Shown: piece by piece, positions 9,483 through 20,325 of the stretch
Numbering within the stretch: position 1 is the first letter of the stretch
Layout: every line of letters starts with the position of its first letter
DNA from: Streptomyces sp. HSG2
GTDB lineage: Bacteria; Actinomycetota; Actinomycetes; Streptomycetales; Streptomycetaceae
NCBI RefSeq assembly: GCF_016598575.1
Contig: NZ_CP066801.1
Location: 2,852,001 to 2,916,000 of the forward strand
DNA length: 64,000 nucleotides
Direction of reading: 5' to 3'
Notes under the pieces: generated by a model
The model's database searches: none
Seen by the model: only the letters and a program-made list of their open reading frames with translations
Told to the model about the DNA's origin: nothing
Made by a program: the position numbers and the translations under genes

Positions 9483-10175
9483 TCAGGCGCCCTCGCCGGG
9501 TGCCGCCACAGGCGGGATGTCCGATTGCAGGTCGTCCGCGTGTTCGCCGGTCACCAGATAGACCACCCGCTTGGCGACCGCCACCGCGTGGTCGGCGTAC
9601 CGCTCGTAGTACCGGCCGAGGAGGGTCACGTCGACGGCCGTCTCGATGCCGTGCTTCCACCGGTCGTCCATCAGGTGCTGGAAGAGGGCGCGGTGCAGCA
9701 GGTCCATCGCGTCGTCGTCCTGCTCCAGCTGCAGCGCCAGGTCCACGTCCTTGGTGATGATCACCTCGGCGGCCTTGGCCATCAGGCGCTGGGCGAGCTG
9801 CCCCATCTCCAGGATCGTCGCGTGCAGATCGCTGGGGACGGCCCGCTCCGGGTAGCGCAGCCGGGCCAGTTTGGCCACGTGCTGGGCGAGGTCTCCGGAG
9901 CGCTCCAGATCGGCGGACATCCGGAGCGAGGTCACCACGATGCGCAGGTCGGTGGCGACCGGCTGTTGCCGGGCCAGCAGGGCTATGGCCCGCGCCTCCA
10001 GCTCGTGATGCAGTTCGTCGACCTTCCGGTCGGCCTCGATCACGCTTTCGGCCAGCTTGAGGTCGGAGTCCAGGATGGCGGTCGTGGCGCGTCCGATCGC
10101 CGAGCCGACCAGTCGGGCCATCTCCACCAGTCCGTCGCCGATCGAGTCAAGTTCCTCGTGGTACGCGTCACGCAT
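9483..10175 (-). CDS. phoU: Phosphate signalling complex protein PhoU
   Basis: Negative modulator of phosphate-starvation signalling that connects the Pst transporter with the PhoR sensor kinase. The 230 residues form the two three-helix PhoU bundles. Metal-binding signatures are visible in each half: MSADLERSGDLAQHVAKLA (about 88-106) and LLGRYYERYADHAVAVAKR (about 187-205). Both belong to the conserved E/DxxxD type. The gene is divergent from phoR-phoP, as in S. coelicolor, with a PHO-box-like repeat in between that could control both directions. Confidence 0.95.
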   Translation of the reverse strand: MRDAYHEELDSIGDGLVEMARLVGSAIGRATTAILDSDLKLAESVIEADRKVDELHHELEARAIALLARQQPVATDLRIVVTSLRMSADLERSGDLAQHVAKLARLRYPERAVPSDLHATILEMGQLAQRLMAKAAEVIITKDVDLALQLEQDDDAMDLLHRALFQHLMDDRWKHGIETAVDVTLLGRYYERYADHAVAVAKRVVYLVTGEHADDLQSDIPPVAAPGEGA

Positions 10176-10279
10176 CGTCGGTTCCCTCTCCTGCGTCCGT
10201 GCTCCGGAGCGTTCACTGTGTGGGGGCCTTTCACTCCCACGCTTCCACGTTCCGGGCCGTACGCGTCCGTTTCCGGCAT

Positions 10280-10312
10280 CACAAGTGAATCATCACCGGC
10301 TCCGAGGTGAAC
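10280..10312. promoter_or_regulatory. PHO box (PhoP binding repeats) between phoU and phoR
   Basis: Read on the minus strand, GTTCACCTCGG (10312-10302) is followed by an 11-base unit AGCCGGTGATG and then ATTCACTTGTG (10290-10280). The first and third units are exactly 22 bases, two 11-bp turns, apart. Streptomyces PhoP binds direct repeats of GTTCACC at 11-bp spacing, and the phoU-phoRP spacer is a known PhoP target in S. coelicolor. A further GTTCAC lies at 10211, and this one is not in phase. Confidence 0.6.
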
Positions 10313-10385
10313 TCTGGGCGACGAGTGTTCGAGCTCGCACTCCGAACGCCGCTGCCCGGTCGCGCCACATGCCTAGTCTGGACGC

Positions 10386-11657
10386 ATGGACGTGAACGCG
10401 GCGGTCGCCGCGGCCGCTGCGATCGCCGGGGTGCTCACCGGCGCCGTCGCCGTGCTGGCGTTCCGCTGGAGCGAACGGGAGCAGCGGCGCCCGACCCGCG
10501 CGTCGTCGCGCACCGACCCGGTGCTCCCACCGGGCGTGGACACGGTCCTGTCCGTCCTGCGCTCCTCCGCCGTCGTGCTCGACGAGGTCGACGCCGTGGT
10601 CAAGGCCAGTTCGGCGGCCTACGCCCTCGGCCTGGTCCGGGGCGGCGAGCTGGCCGTCGAGCCGATGCTGCAGATGGCCCGGGACACTCGGCGGGACGGC
10701 GAGATCCGCCAGGTCGAGCTGGACCTGCCCCGGCGCGGGGGCGGGCGTGGCGAGGCGCTGGCCGTCTCGGCCCGGGTCGCGCCGCTCGGGTCCCGCCTGG
10801 TGCTCCTGCTGGTGGAGGACCTGACCGAGGCCCGTCGGATCGAGGCGGTGCGGCGGGACTTCGTCGCCAATGTCAGCCACGAGCTGAAGACCCCCGTCGG
10901 CGCGCTGTCGCTGCTCTCCGAGGCCGTCATGGACGCCTCCGACGACCCAGAGGCGGTGCAGCGGTTCGCCGGACGGATGCAGATCGAGGCGACCCGGCTG
11001 ACCAGCCTCGTCCAGGAGCTGATCGACCTGTCGCGCGTGCAGAACGACGATCCGCTGGAGGACGCCGAGTCGGTGCGGATCGACGAACTGGTGGCCGAGG
11101 CGGTCGACCGCTGCCGACACGCGGCCGGCACCAAGCAGATCACGATGGCCTGCGGCGGCACGGCGGACCTCACGGTCAGGGGAAACCGGGGCCAGCTCGC
11201 CGCCGCTCTGGGCAACCTGGTGGAGAACGCCGTCAACTACTCGCCCGCCCGGACCCGGGTCGGCATCGCCGCCCGTCGCGTGGAGACCCCGGGGGGCGAC
11301 CTGATCGAGATCGCCGTGACCGACCAGGGCATCGGCATCTCCGACAAGGACAAGGAACGCGTCTTCGAGCGCTTCTACCGGGTCGATCCGGCCCGGTCCC
11401 GTGCCACCGGCGGGACAGGGCTGGGACTCGCGATCGTCAAACACGTGGTCGCCTCGCACGGTGGCGAGGTCACCGTCTGGAGCGCCGAAGGCCAGGGCTC
11501 CACCTTCACGCTGCGGCTGCCGGAGGCGGGCGCGGCCCGTGACGGCGCCCGGCAGCGGCTCGTCCGGGCGGCGCTCGACGAGGCGTCCGACCCGACCTCG
11601 GCACCGCATCGCTCATCCCCCTACGAATCGCTTCCCGCCCCGGAGGTCCTTCCGTGA
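10386..11657 (+). CDS. phoR: Sensor histidine kinase PhoR (SenX3-like)
   Basis: Membrane-bound sensor of phosphate limitation that phosphorylates PhoP. In 423 residues it has one N-terminal membrane helix (about 6-25), a PAS-like sensory region, the H-box FVANVSHELKTPVG (phospho-accepting His165), and the ATPase boxes: N box GNLVENAVNYSP, G1 DQGIGISDKD, and G2 GGTGLGLAIVK. The single membrane helix and short outer part are typical of actinobacterial SenX3/PhoR, which sense through PstB/PhoU. The stop overlaps the phoP start (GTGA), so the two genes are translationally coupled. Confidence 0.95.
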   Translation: MDVNAAVAAAAAIAGVLTGAVAVLAFRWSEREQRRPTRASSRTDPVLPPGVDTVLSVLRSSAVVLDEVDAVVKASSAAYALGLVRGGELAVEPMLQMARDTRRDGEIRQVELDLPRRGGGRGEALAVSARVAPLGSRLVLLLVEDLTEARRIEAVRRDFVANVSHELKTPVGALSLLSEAVMDASDDPEAVQRFAGRMQIEATRLTSLVQELIDLSRVQNDDPLEDAESVRIDELVAEAVDRCRHAAGTKQITMACGGTADLTVRGNRGQLAAALGNLVENAVNYSPARTRVGIAARRVETPGGDLIEIAVTDQGIGISDKDKERVFERFYRVDPARSRATGGTGLGLAIVKHVVASHGGEVTVWSAEGQGSTFTLRLPEAGAARDGARQRLVRAALDEASDPTSAPHRSSPYESLPAPEVLP

Positions 11658-12334
11658 CCCGTGTGCTCGTCGTCGAGGACGAGGAGTCCTTCTCCGACGC
11701 CCTGTCGTACATGCTCCGCAAGGAGGGGTTCGAGGTGGCCATAGCGGCCACGGGCCCCGACGGACTCGACGAGTTCGAGCGCAATGGCGCCGACCTCGTG
11801 CTTCTCGACCTGATGCTGCCGGGTCTGCCCGGCACCGAGGTCTGCCGCCAGCTCCGCGGACGCTCCAACGTCCCGGTGATCATGGTCACCGCGAAGGACA
11901 GCGAGATCGACAAGGTGGTCGGGCTGGAGATAGGAGCGGACGACTACGTCACCAAGCCCTTCTCCTCCCGCGAGCTGGTCGCCCGGATCCGGGCCGTGCT
12001 GCGCCGTCGCGGCGAGCCGGAGGAGGTCACGCCGGCGGCGCTGGAGGCCGGGCCGGTCCGGATGGACGTCGACCGGCACGTGGTGACCGTCGGCGGCGGC
12101 AAGGTCGATCTGCCGCTCAAGGAGTTCGACCTGCTGGAGATGTTGCTCCGCAACGCCGGGCGGGTGCTCACCCGCATGCAGCTGATCGACCGGGTGTGGG
12201 GCGCCGACTACGTCGGCGACACCAAGACGCTCGACGTGCACGTCAAACGTCTGCGGGCCAAGATCGAGCCGGACCCCGGCGCGCCGAGGTACCTGGTGAC
12301 CGTGCGGGGCCTGGGCTACAAGTTCGAGCCGTAG
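11654..12334 (+). CDS. phoP: Response regulator PhoP (RegX3-like)
   Basis: OmpR-family regulator of the phosphate regulon, which in Streptomyces also restrains antibiotic production under phosphate starvation. The 226-residue protein has a receiver domain with acidic pocket VVEDEES, phospho-acceptor Asp52 (LVLLDLMLPGLPG), the conserved Lys in MVTAKDS and YVTKPFSSREL at its end. It is followed by a winged-helix domain with LPLKEFDLLEMLLRN and the recognition segment TKTLDVHVKRLRAKIE. The GTG start overlaps the phoR stop. A strong hairpin ends the operon. Confidence 0.96.
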   Translation: MTRVLVVEDEESFSDALSYMLRKEGFEVAIAATGPDGLDEFERNGADLVLLDLMLPGLPGTEVCRQLRGRSNVPVIMVTAKDSEIDKVVGLEIGADDYVTKPFSSRELVARIRAVLRRRGEPEEVTPAALEAGPVRMDVDRHVVTVGGGKVDLPLKEFDLLEMLLRNAGRVLTRMQLIDRVWGADYVGDTKTLDVHVKRLRAKIEPDPGAPRYLVTVRGLGYKFEP

Positions 12335-12351
12335 GGGTCGCGAGCCGGTGA

Positions 12352-12396
12352 CGTGGGGGAGGGGCGGGACCTCGCGGGTCCCGCCCCTCCCCCACG
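12352..12396. terminator. Strong bidirectional terminator after phoP
   Basis: A perfect 20-bp stem (arms 12352-12371 and 12377-12396) with a 5-base loop, placed between the convergent phoP and lipoprotein genes. Confidence 0.85.
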
Positions 12397-12410
12397 CGCG
12401 GGGCGACGGT

Positions 12411-13046
12411 TCAGTGGCCGGCCGAGCCGTGGTCCTCGGTATCCGCCGATTCACTCGCGTCCGCCGCGGGCTCGTCCGTCGCCGCGGCGGGCTCGCCCGC
12501 GGCCGGTGTCTCGGGGGACGACTCGGCGGTGGGGGTGCCGCTCGGGCCCCAGGAGGCGTAGAAGCCCTCTGCGGGGTGGACGAACGCCTGGAGGCTGACG
12601 TCCCCGGTCTCGCTGAGGGTGAAGGTGATCTTCTGGGCGTTGCCGTCCTGGATGGCCTCTCGGCTGCTCGGCAGGACGGCGGAGGCGTTGCCGTCGCCCC
12701 CGACGATCAGCGAGCCGCCCGCGGGCACGGTGAGGTCGCCGTCGTCGGCCGGGCTCAGCTCGGCGGACTTGGCGGTGCCGTCGACCGTGATCGACTCCAG
12801 GGTCTGGTCGGTGTTCCCCGAGTTGAACAGGGTCGCGGCGATCACGGCGGGACCGGTCGACTCCAGATCGGCCTGGGTGATCACGATGGCGTTCTGGATC
12901 TCGATGTCGCCGACGCTGGTCGCCGCGTGGTCCGGCTTGATCTCCTGCGACTGGGCGTTGTTGCCGGCACCGCACGCGGCCAGCGAGAGGACGGAGACTG
13001 CGGTGGCGGCGGCGGCGAGAGCACCGCGTCGAAGGCTGCTGCTCAC
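12411..13046 (-). CDS. Secreted lipoprotein, PCuAC/DUF461-like
   Basis: A 211-residue lipoprotein. It has a basic n-region, a hydrophobic stretch and a lipobox LAAC with the modified Cys at about residue 25. The mature part (about 45-150) is a beta-rich domain with SVGDIEIQNAIVITQ, TLFNSGNTDQTLESI and VPAGGSLIVGG, resembling the copper-chaperone-like DUF461/PCuAC folds of Streptomyces. The usual metal-binding Met/His residues are not obvious, so metal binding is doubtful. The tail after about residue 165 is Ala/Glu/Pro-rich. GTG 13046 is favoured because AAGGAG lies upstream; an ATG at 13085 would add 13 residues. Confidence 0.75.
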   Translation of the reverse strand: MSSSLRRGALAAAATAVSVLSLAACGAGNNAQSQEIKPDHAATSVGDIEIQNAIVITQADLESTGPAVIAATLFNSGNTDQTLESITVDGTAKSAELSPADDGDLTVPAGGSLIVGGDGNASAVLPSSREAIQDGNAQKITFTLSETGDVSLQAFVHPAEGFYASWGPSGTPTAESSPETPAAGEPAAATDEPAADASESADTEDHGSAGH

Positions 13047-13661
13047 GGCGGCGGCAACTCCTTGACTCGAGCGTGGTGGCGGCAACCGGTAAAGCCGCCC
13101 TAAGTGACTGTCAGTGGCCCTTAGGTTAGCGAGCCGCCCGCCGGTCGCCGCACCCGACCCTCCCCCGGCGCGGTCACGGCCCGCCGCTTCGCCCGGCAGG
13201 CGGTGGCCGAGACGAAGCGGCGCGGGCGGCCGAGTGGGCGGGTACGCGCGTCGCCCGAGGGGGCCGAGGTGTCGGCGTTCCGTGATCGTGATTTGTGAGG
13301 GGAATGCGCGGCCGGGGAATTGATCTTACGAGTGCCGGGTCGGACGCCCGGTCGATCAATTCCGCATTCGTCCGGAAGTCCGCGCGGGTTCACCGAACGG
13401 AGTAGCGGAACTCGGCCGCGCGGGACCGGACATAAGGGGACATATCTTGCCTTCGGCGCGCGTCCCGAGGGGCGACTGGTGCCGCTTTCGCCCCCGGCGC
13501 AGACGTGCTCCCACCTGCGAATTCCTTCGACGGCTCGCCTTCGGAAGCACGTCCCGGACGCTGTTGTCAAGCCCCGAGATGGGCCCTGACCTGCGAAAAC
13601 GTCATTCAGGACGCGTCGTATCCGTGTTACCCTGGATAGCCACGGAAGGGGTACCTGTCAC
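13047..13661. other. Long intergenic region upstream of carD
   Basis: About 615 bases with no convincing gene. It contains a perfect 10-bp inverted repeat (GGAATTGATC at 13316-13325 and GATCAATTCC at 13354-13363), two GGACATA copies near 13427-13444, and the probable carD promoter region with TACCCT about 30 bases upstream of the start codon. The stretch is less GC-rich than its surroundings around 13290-13450, as expected for regulatory DNA. Confidence 0.5.
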
Positions 13662-14144
13662 ATGACGTTCAAGGTTGGCGACACCGTGGTCTATCCCCAT
13701 CACGGGGCCGCGCTGATCGAGGCCATCGAAACTCGCCAGATCAAAGGCGTGGACAAGACCTACTTGGTGCTGAAGGTCGCCCAAGGCGACCTGACGGTGC
13801 GTGTGCCGGCGGACAATGCGGAGTTCGTGGGCGTGCGTGATGTGGTCGGTCAGGACGGGCTGGACCGGGTCTTCGAGGTACTGCGCGCGCCGTACGCCGA
13901 GGAGCCCACGAACTGGTCGCGTCGCTACAAGGCGAATCTGGAGAAGCTCGCCTCCGGTGACGTCATCAAGGTGGCGGAGGTCGTGCGCGACCTGTGGCGC
14001 CGTGAGCGCGAGCGCGGACTCTCCGCCGGCGAGAAGCGCATGCTCGCCAAGGCCCGCCAGATTCTGGTGAGCGAGCTGGCACTCGCCGAGAACACCAACG
14101 AGGACAAGGCCGAAGCCCTGCTTGACGAGGTCCTCGCCTCCTGA
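13662..14144 (+). CDS. carD: CarD family transcription factor
   Basis: RNA polymerase-binding protein that stabilises the open complex at rRNA and other promoters and is essential in mycobacteria. In 160 residues the N-terminal Tudor-like RNAP-interaction domain begins with [20 protein letters not shown]. The C-terminal helical DNA-binding domain carries the conserved [16 protein letters not shown] and [20 protein letters not shown]; its Trp residue is the type that wedges into the upstream fork. Start ATG with GAAGGGG 8 bases upstream. A long upstream region suggests complex control. Confidence 0.96.
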   Translation: MTFKVGDTVVYPHHGAALIEAIETRQIKGVDKTYLVLKVAQGDLTVRVPADNAEFVGVRDVVGQDGLDRVFEVLRAPYAEEPTNWSRRYKANLEKLASGDVIKVAEVVRDLWRRERERGLSAGEKRMLAKARQILVSELALAENTNEDKAEALLDEVLAS

Positions 14145-14399
14145 GGCGGGACGCGAGCCGGCGCTTCGCGACACGAAACGCCGCGGTGCCCGATGACTTG
14201 TGAGCCGTCGCCGGGCCCTGCGGCATGTCCGCGTCTGGCGAAGGCCCCCACCTCACCTCGCGCCTCGCGGCGCCTCCCCGCGCCGGCACCGGGCAGCCGG
14301 CTCGATCGGATGTCACGGAAGGGTCCGGTCGAGGCGTCGTGCCCGGCACACCCGAGGCCATACCCATGCCGGGTCGGCACACAAACCTGACAGGAACCG

Positions 14400-15203
14400 A
14401 TGTCTGACCGATCGCGCCCCGCACCGCCTCCCGACACCGTCGTGTCCGTCCCCGGCGGGAGCGACACCCCCTCCGGAGCCCGGCCGGCGCGTGCCGCGGC
14501 CGTGATCCCCGCCGCGGGTCGAGGCGTGCGCCTCGGGCCGGGCGGCCCCAAGGCCCTCCGGGCGCTCGGCGGGATTCCGATGCTCGTCCACGCCGCCCGT
14601 GCCATGGCCGCCTCACGGTCGGTGGCCCTGGTCGTGGTGGTCGCCCCGCCCGACGGCGTCGCCGAGGTCCGGGCCCTGCTGGACTCCCATTCCCTGCCCG
14701 AACGCACGGACGTCCGGGTCGTCCCCGGCGGGGCGACCCGCCAGGACTCGGTGCGGCTGGGACTGGAGGCGATGCCCGAGGGGCACGACATCGTCCTCGT
14801 CCACGACGCCGCCCGCCCCCTCGTCCCCGTCGACACCGTCGACGCGGTCGTGGAGTCCGTGCGCGACGGCGCGCCCGCCGTGGTCCCGGTGCTCGCCCTC
14901 GCCGACACCGTCAAGCAGGTCGAACCCTCCGCCCCGGGCGCGCCGGAACCGGTGGTGGCCACGCCCGACCGGGCACTGCTGCGCGCCGTCCAGACGCCGC
15001 AGGGCTTCGACCGGGCCACCTTGGTCCGCGCCCACGCGTCGGTGACGGAGGACGTCACCGACGACGCGGGCATGGTCGAGCGCCTGGGGGTGCCCGTCGT
15101 GGCGGTCCCCGGGCACGAGGAGGCGTTCAAGGTCACCCGACCACTCGACCTGGTGCTCGCCGAGGCGGTCCTGACCCGCAGGAGGCTCAACGATGGCTTC
15201 TGA
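14400..15203 (+). CDS. ispD: 2-C-methyl-D-erythritol 4-phosphate cytidylyltransferase
   Basis: Third step of the MEP isoprenoid pathway: it couples MEP to CTP. The 267-residue protein carries the nucleotide-binding signature [20 protein letters not shown] at about 36-55, [12 protein letters not shown], and [17 protein letters not shown] near residue 200. The first ~33 residues are a disordered, Pro/Ser-rich extension that the family does not need. The end overlaps ispF by 11 bases, so the two consecutive pathway enzymes (steps 3 and 5) are coupled. I see no fusion with ispF, unlike some proteobacteria. Confidence 0.95.
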   Translation: MSDRSRPAPPPDTVVSVPGGSDTPSGARPARAAAVIPAAGRGVRLGPGGPKALRALGGIPMLVHAARAMAASRSVALVVVVAPPDGVAEVRALLDSHSLPERTDVRVVPGGATRQDSVRLGLEAMPEGHDIVLVHDAARPLVPVDTVDAVVESVRDGAPAVVPVLALADTVKQVEPSAPGAPEPVVATPDRALLRAVQTPQGFDRATLVRAHASVTEDVTDDAGMVERLGVPVVAVPGHEEAFKVTRPLDLVLAEAVLTRRRLNDGF

Positions 15204-15705
15204 GCACGAGGGAGGGGCCGGCCCGCCGCCGCTGCCTCGGGTCGGGATCGGCACCGACACGCACGCCTTCGAGGAGGGGCGCGAGCTGTGGTGCGCCGGG
15301 CTGAGATGGGAGGGGGAGGGCCCCGGGCTCGCCGGCCACTCCGACGCGGACGTCGTGGCGCACGCGGCCTGCAACGCGTTGTTCTCGGCCGCCGGGCTCG
15401 GCGACCTCGGACGGCATTTCGGCACCGGGCGTCCCCGGTGGTCCGGGGCCTCCGGGGTGACCCTGTTGACCGAGTCGGCCCGGATCGTCCGGGAGTCGGG
15501 CTTCCGTATCGGCAACATCGCCGTCCAGGTGGTCGGCGCGCGGCCGAGGATCGGCAGGCGGCGCGAGGAGGCCGAACGGGTCCTCTCCGAGGCCGCGGGT
15601 GCGCCGGTCACGGTCTCCGGCGCCACCACCGACGGACTCGGCTTCCCCGGGCGGGACGAGGGACTCACCGCCATCGCCACGGCCCTGGTGGCCCGGGAGG
15701 ACTGA
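15193..15705 (+). CDS. ispF: 2-C-methyl-D-erythritol 2,4-cyclodiphosphate synthase
   Basis: Forms the cyclic diphosphate intermediate of the MEP pathway; a homotrimer with Zn in each active site. The 170 residues show metal ligands in GIGTDTHAF (Asp22, His24) and in [17 protein letters not shown] (His58), plus the [10 protein letters not shown] segment and the C-terminal [15 protein letters not shown] motif. It follows ispD with an 11-base overlap. The start ATG lies within ispD near AGGAGG. Confidence 0.95.
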   Translation: MASEHEGGAGPPPLPRVGIGTDTHAFEEGRELWCAGLRWEGEGPGLAGHSDADVVAHAACNALFSAAGLGDLGRHFGTGRPRWSGASGVTLLTESARIVRESGFRIGNIAVQVVGARPRIGRRREEAERVLSEAAGAPVTVSGATTDGLGFPGRDEGLTAIATALVARED

Positions 15706-15839
15706 GCTTCGGCGTCGCCCGCCCGCGCCGGCACCGGCGGGCCCGGCCCTCCCGGGGCCCGCTCCGTCGGTCGGCGAGGCCCGGGAGGGAAACCTCGTAC
15801 CGGCACTCGCCACCCCGCCGCTCCTACTACCCTGGTCAC

Positions 15840-17237
<1,398 letters not shown>

Positions 17238-17257
17238 CCGCGGCCGAGGCTTGATCG

Positions 17258-17290
17258 AGTGTGCCCGCCGGCCCGCCGGACGGGCACACT
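17258..17290 (+). terminator. Hairpin terminator of cysS
   Basis: AGTGTGCCCG and CGGGCACACT form the outer stem, with CCGG/CCGG pairing inside, 20 bases behind the cysS stop. Confidence 0.65.
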
Positions 17291-17365
17291 GTCAGGACGA
17301 CGTGCGTCGGGCGGAAGGCCCCACGCGCGCGAACACACTTTCCGAGAGAGCGAAACGGGTAACTC

Positions 17366-18304
17366 ATGGCCGCGAACAACCGCCGCATGTCCGGCAAGAA
17401 GGGCGCGCAGGTCGGCAGCGGCGGCAATCGGCGCCGGGGCCTGGAAGGCAAGGGGCCCACGCCCCCCGCCGAGATGCGCAAGGGTCACGCCAAGCAGCGC
17501 GCGGCCCAGGCCAAGGCCCGCCGGACGCAGGGCCGGCAGCAGGCCCGCCGAGGCGGGCGTGCCACGTCCGAACTGGTCGTCGGCCGCAACCCCGTGGTCG
17601 AGGCGCTTCGCGAGGGCGTCCCCGCCACCACGCTCTACGTGCAGCAGTTCATCGACAACGACGAGCGGGTCAGGGAAGCCCTCCAGGTCGCCGCCGAGCG
17701 CGGTGGCATCAACCTCATGGAGGCCCCCCGCCCCGAACTGGACCGGATCGCCGGAGGGCTGAACCACCAGGGTCTCGTCCTACAGATCCCGCCGTACGCC
17801 TACGCCCATCCCGAGGACCTCCTCGCCGCCGCCGACGACGCGGGAGAGACGCCGCTGATCGTCGCCCTGGACGGGGTCACCGACCCGCGCAACCTCGGCG
17901 CCGTGGTCCGGTCCGTCTCCGCCTTCGGCGGGCACGGCGTCGTCGTGCCCGAGCGGCGGGCCGCGGGAATGACCGCCGGCGCCTGGAAGACCTCCGCGGG
18001 GACGGCGGCGCGCACGCCGGTCGCGCGCGCCACCAACCTCACGCGCACGCTGGAGGCCTACAAGAAGGCCGGTGTCGTGGTGGTCGGCCTCGCCGCCGAC
18101 GGCGACGCCGAACTCGGCGACCTCCGAGTCCTGGACGGACCGGTGGCGATCGTGATCGGAAGCGAGGGCAAGGGGCTGTCCCGTCTGGTCGGCGAGACCT
18201 GTGACCTGAGGGTACGGATCCCCATGCCGGGCGGCGCCGAGTCGCTCAACGCGGGTGTCGCCGCGGGCATCGTGCTCTACGAGGTGGCGCGCCGGCGCGC
18301 CTGA
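17366..18304 (+). CDS. rlmB: 23S rRNA (guanosine-2'-O-)-methyltransferase RlmB
   Basis: SpoU-family enzyme that 2'-O-methylates a guanosine of the 23S rRNA peptidyl-transferase region. In 312 residues a long Lys/Arg-rich N-terminal extension (about 1-68), common in actinobacteria, precedes the L30e-like RNA-binding domain starting at [16 protein letters not shown]. The trefoil-knot SPOUT domain carries [27 protein letters not shown] and the knot motif [16 protein letters not shown]. It is tightly placed behind cysS, as in many actinobacteria. Confidence 0.93.
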   Translation: MAANNRRMSGKKGAQVGSGGNRRRGLEGKGPTPPAEMRKGHAKQRAAQAKARRTQGRQQARRGGRATSELVVGRNPVVEALREGVPATTLYVQQFIDNDERVREALQVAAERGGINLMEAPRPELDRIAGGLNHQGLVLQIPPYAYAHPEDLLAAADDAGETPLIVALDGVTDPRNLGAVVRSVSAFGGHGVVVPERRAAGMTAGAWKTSAGTAARTPVARATNLTRTLEAYKKAGVVVVGLAADGDAELGDLRVLDGPVAIVIGSEGKGLSRLVGETCDLRVRIPMPGGAESLNAGVAAGIVLYEVARRRA

Positions 18305-18307
18305 TCC

Positions 18308-18335
18308 CCCCGCGCGCCCCGGCGCCCGCGCGGGG
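18308..18335 (+). terminator. Hairpin terminator of rlmB
   Basis: CCCCGCGCG and CGCGCGGGG form a 9-bp stem with a 10-base loop directly behind the rlmB stop. Confidence 0.55.
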
Positions 18336-18422
18336 TGTTCCCGGTGGTCCGGGCCCGCTTGACGCGGTCCGGACAGATCCGCCAGGTCAAGGCAGTGTCC
18401 TAACCACACGTCACTCGGTTAG

Positions 18423-20171
18423 ATGAGTGTGGACACCAGAACACCCCGCACACCCACGGGGGACCGCTCGTCGGGGTTCGACGACGCTCCCCCGCTGAGC
18501 ATGGTGAAGGTGCCGAGCGATCCGGCCCAGGTCATCGTCAATCACGCGAGCTTCCGCGTGCAGCTGGGCGCCTCGGCGCGACGCTCCCGCTCCCAGCGGG
18601 TGGCGCGGCACCTGATCGCCGCCCAGGACACCACCTCCTTCGCCGCGCTCGGCGGCGCGGCCGGTCGCGCGGGGGCCGGCGCCCCCGCGCGGCGCAGGCC
18701 CGTCGTCTGGAGCGGGCGCTCCGCCCCGGACGACACCGGCGCGCACCGCCTGCTGCAGGCCGTGCGGGCCGGGGCCGTGCCGGTGCCGGACACCGGGGCG
18801 ACCCGCGTCGTGCCGCGGGTCGGCCTCGACGACCGGGAGCCGGTGGAGCGCGGCGAGGACCTCACCACCCGGACCCTGCCCACCCCCGTCGTCGGTGCCA
18901 GGCCCGGGGCCGACGCACCGTCGGCCGGCAGGCTGCTGCCCCCCATGCGCACGGTCGGCGGCGCCTACGACGAGCCCCCGTACGAGGACTCGGACCACCC
19001 CGAGCCCGACCGCCCGGAAGAGGACCCCGACGACCGCGGGGGCCCCGCCGCCCGCCCGCCGGGATCCCGGGGGGACGGCGAAGACTCGGCGCGGCACGCC
19101 TACTACCCCGGTCGCCGCATGAACCTGGGCGTCGTACTGCTTCCGCTGCGGGTGGTCATCGGGTTCGTCTCCGTCTACGCCGGGATGGGCAAGCTCTGCG
19201 ACCCGGTCTACTTCGACGGAGGCGAGCGCGGCTCCCTGGTCGCCTGGCTGAACACGCTGACCCCCTGGGAGGCGGCGGAGCCGCTGCACCGGTTCGCGCT
19301 GGCCCACCCGGTGGGCTCAGGCCTCGCCGTGGCGTTCCTCCAAGTGATCGTCGGTGTCCTGACGATGCTGGGCTGCTGGCAGCGGTTGGCCGCCGCCGTG
19401 GGCGCCCTGCTCTCCGCGGCTCTGCTCGTGACCGTCGGCTGGACGGCGGCCACCGGCTACGACGCGTCCGACGTCCTCTTCCTGGCGGCCTGGTCCCCGT
19501 TGATCATCGCCGGAGCCCCGGTGTACTCCGTGGACGGCCGCCTCGCCGCGACGGCCTGGCGACGCCTCGGTCCGCTCTCGGACATCTGGGACCTCCGCCT
19601 CTTCGTCCTACGACGGGGGGCTCTGGTCACCTTCCTCGTGGCGGGGGTCACCCTGCTCGTCGGCTCCGTGCTCGGCGGCGCGGTGCGCGACACCGACCGG
19701 GTCGTCGTCCCCGGCCCCGGCGAGGCGCCGCGCAACGTCCAGCCGGGCTCCCCGCTGCCCAGTGAGCCGGAGGAGCCGGGTGACGCCACCCCCGAGGCCT
19801 CCGCCTCGCCCAGCGACGAGGCCGGCGTCCCCGAAGCCGCCGAGCCCTCGGAAGCCGCCCCCACCCCGGAAGCCGTCGGCGATCCGGGCGAGGCGACCTC
19901 CGGCACCCCCAGCCAGACCCAGGGCACCACCGGGCAGGCCCCGCCGGAGCGGCAGCCCGAGCCCGCCGCGGAGGAGCCCCCGCCGAGCACCACCGCCGGG
20001 CCGGCCGGCGGAGGCGGATCCACCGGCGGTCCCGGCGGACCCGGCGCCGGAGACGTCGGCCCCGGCACGGGCACCGAGCCCGGCACCGGCGGCGACGTGG
20101 AAAGCGGCCCCGGACCGGAGGAGGACTCCGCCACGGAGGGGCCCGGGCTCGTCGGCGGGTTGCTGGGATAG
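18423..20171 (+). CDS. DoxX-family membrane protein with long low-complexity tail
   Basis: A 582-residue protein in three parts. A charged cytoplasmic N-terminus of about 230 residues is followed by a four-helix DoxX domain (about 235-400) beginning with LGVVLLPLRVVIGFVSVYAG and containing the typical GMGKL. A fifth hydrophobic segment VTFLVAGVTLLVGSVLGG precedes a Pro/Glu/Gly-rich tail of about 150 residues. DoxX domains pair with thiol and redox partners, but the specific role here is unknown. The long tail is probably extracytoplasmic and wall-spanning. The start ATG has no clear ribosome binding site, so the N-terminus could be shorter. Confidence 0.8.
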   Translation: MSVDTRTPRTPTGDRSSGFDDAPPLSMVKVPSDPAQVIVNHASFRVQLGASARRSRSQRVARHLIAAQDTTSFAALGGAAGRAGAGAPARRRPVVWSGRSAPDDTGAHRLLQAVRAGAVPVPDTGATRVVPRVGLDDREPVERGEDLTTRTLPTPVVGARPGADAPSAGRLLPPMRTVGGAYDEPPYEDSDHPEPDRPEEDPDDRGGPAARPPGSRGDGEDSARHAYYPGRRMNLGVVLLPLRVVIGFVSVYAGMGKLCDPVYFDGGERGSLVAWLNTLTPWEAAEPLHRFALAHPVGSGLAVAFLQVIVGVLTMLGCWQRLAAAVGALLSAALLVTVGWTAATGYDASDVLFLAAWSPLIIAGAPVYSVDGRLAATAWRRLGPLSDIWDLRLFVLRRGALVTFLVAGVTLLVGSVLGGAVRDTDRVVVPGPGEAPRNVQPGSPLPSEPEEPGDATPEASASPSDEAGVPEAAEPSEAAPTPEAVGDPGEATSGTPSQTQGTTGQAPPERQPEPAAEEPPPSTTAGPAGGGGSTGGPGGPGAGDVGPGTGTEPGTGGDVESGPGPEEDSATEGPGLVGGLLG

Positions 20172-20197
20172 GCGCCCCATCCGGGCGCGACTCCGGC

Positions 20198-20245
20198 CCG
20201 AGGGGTGTGCGCTGTCGCGTCCGGCGGCGGCGCGACCCCTCGGGC
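20198..20245. terminator. Bidirectional hairpin terminator
   Basis: CCCGAGGGGT pairs with ACCCCTCGGG, with an inner GTCGCG/CGCGAC helix. It lies between the convergent DoxX and nucleotidyltransferase genes. Confidence 0.65.
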
Positions 20246-20325
20246 GGTCGGGGTCGGCCGCCTGACCGGGGCCGATGTGGGAGGCGGCTCGCGCTTGGTG
20301 GGGTCGGACCCTTGTGAGTCGACGC

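Noticed and set aside
13301..13341. SigR promoter upstream of carD (GGAAT-N18-GTC)
   Set aside because: The -10 element reads GTC and not GTT, and it lies more than 300 bases from the start codon.
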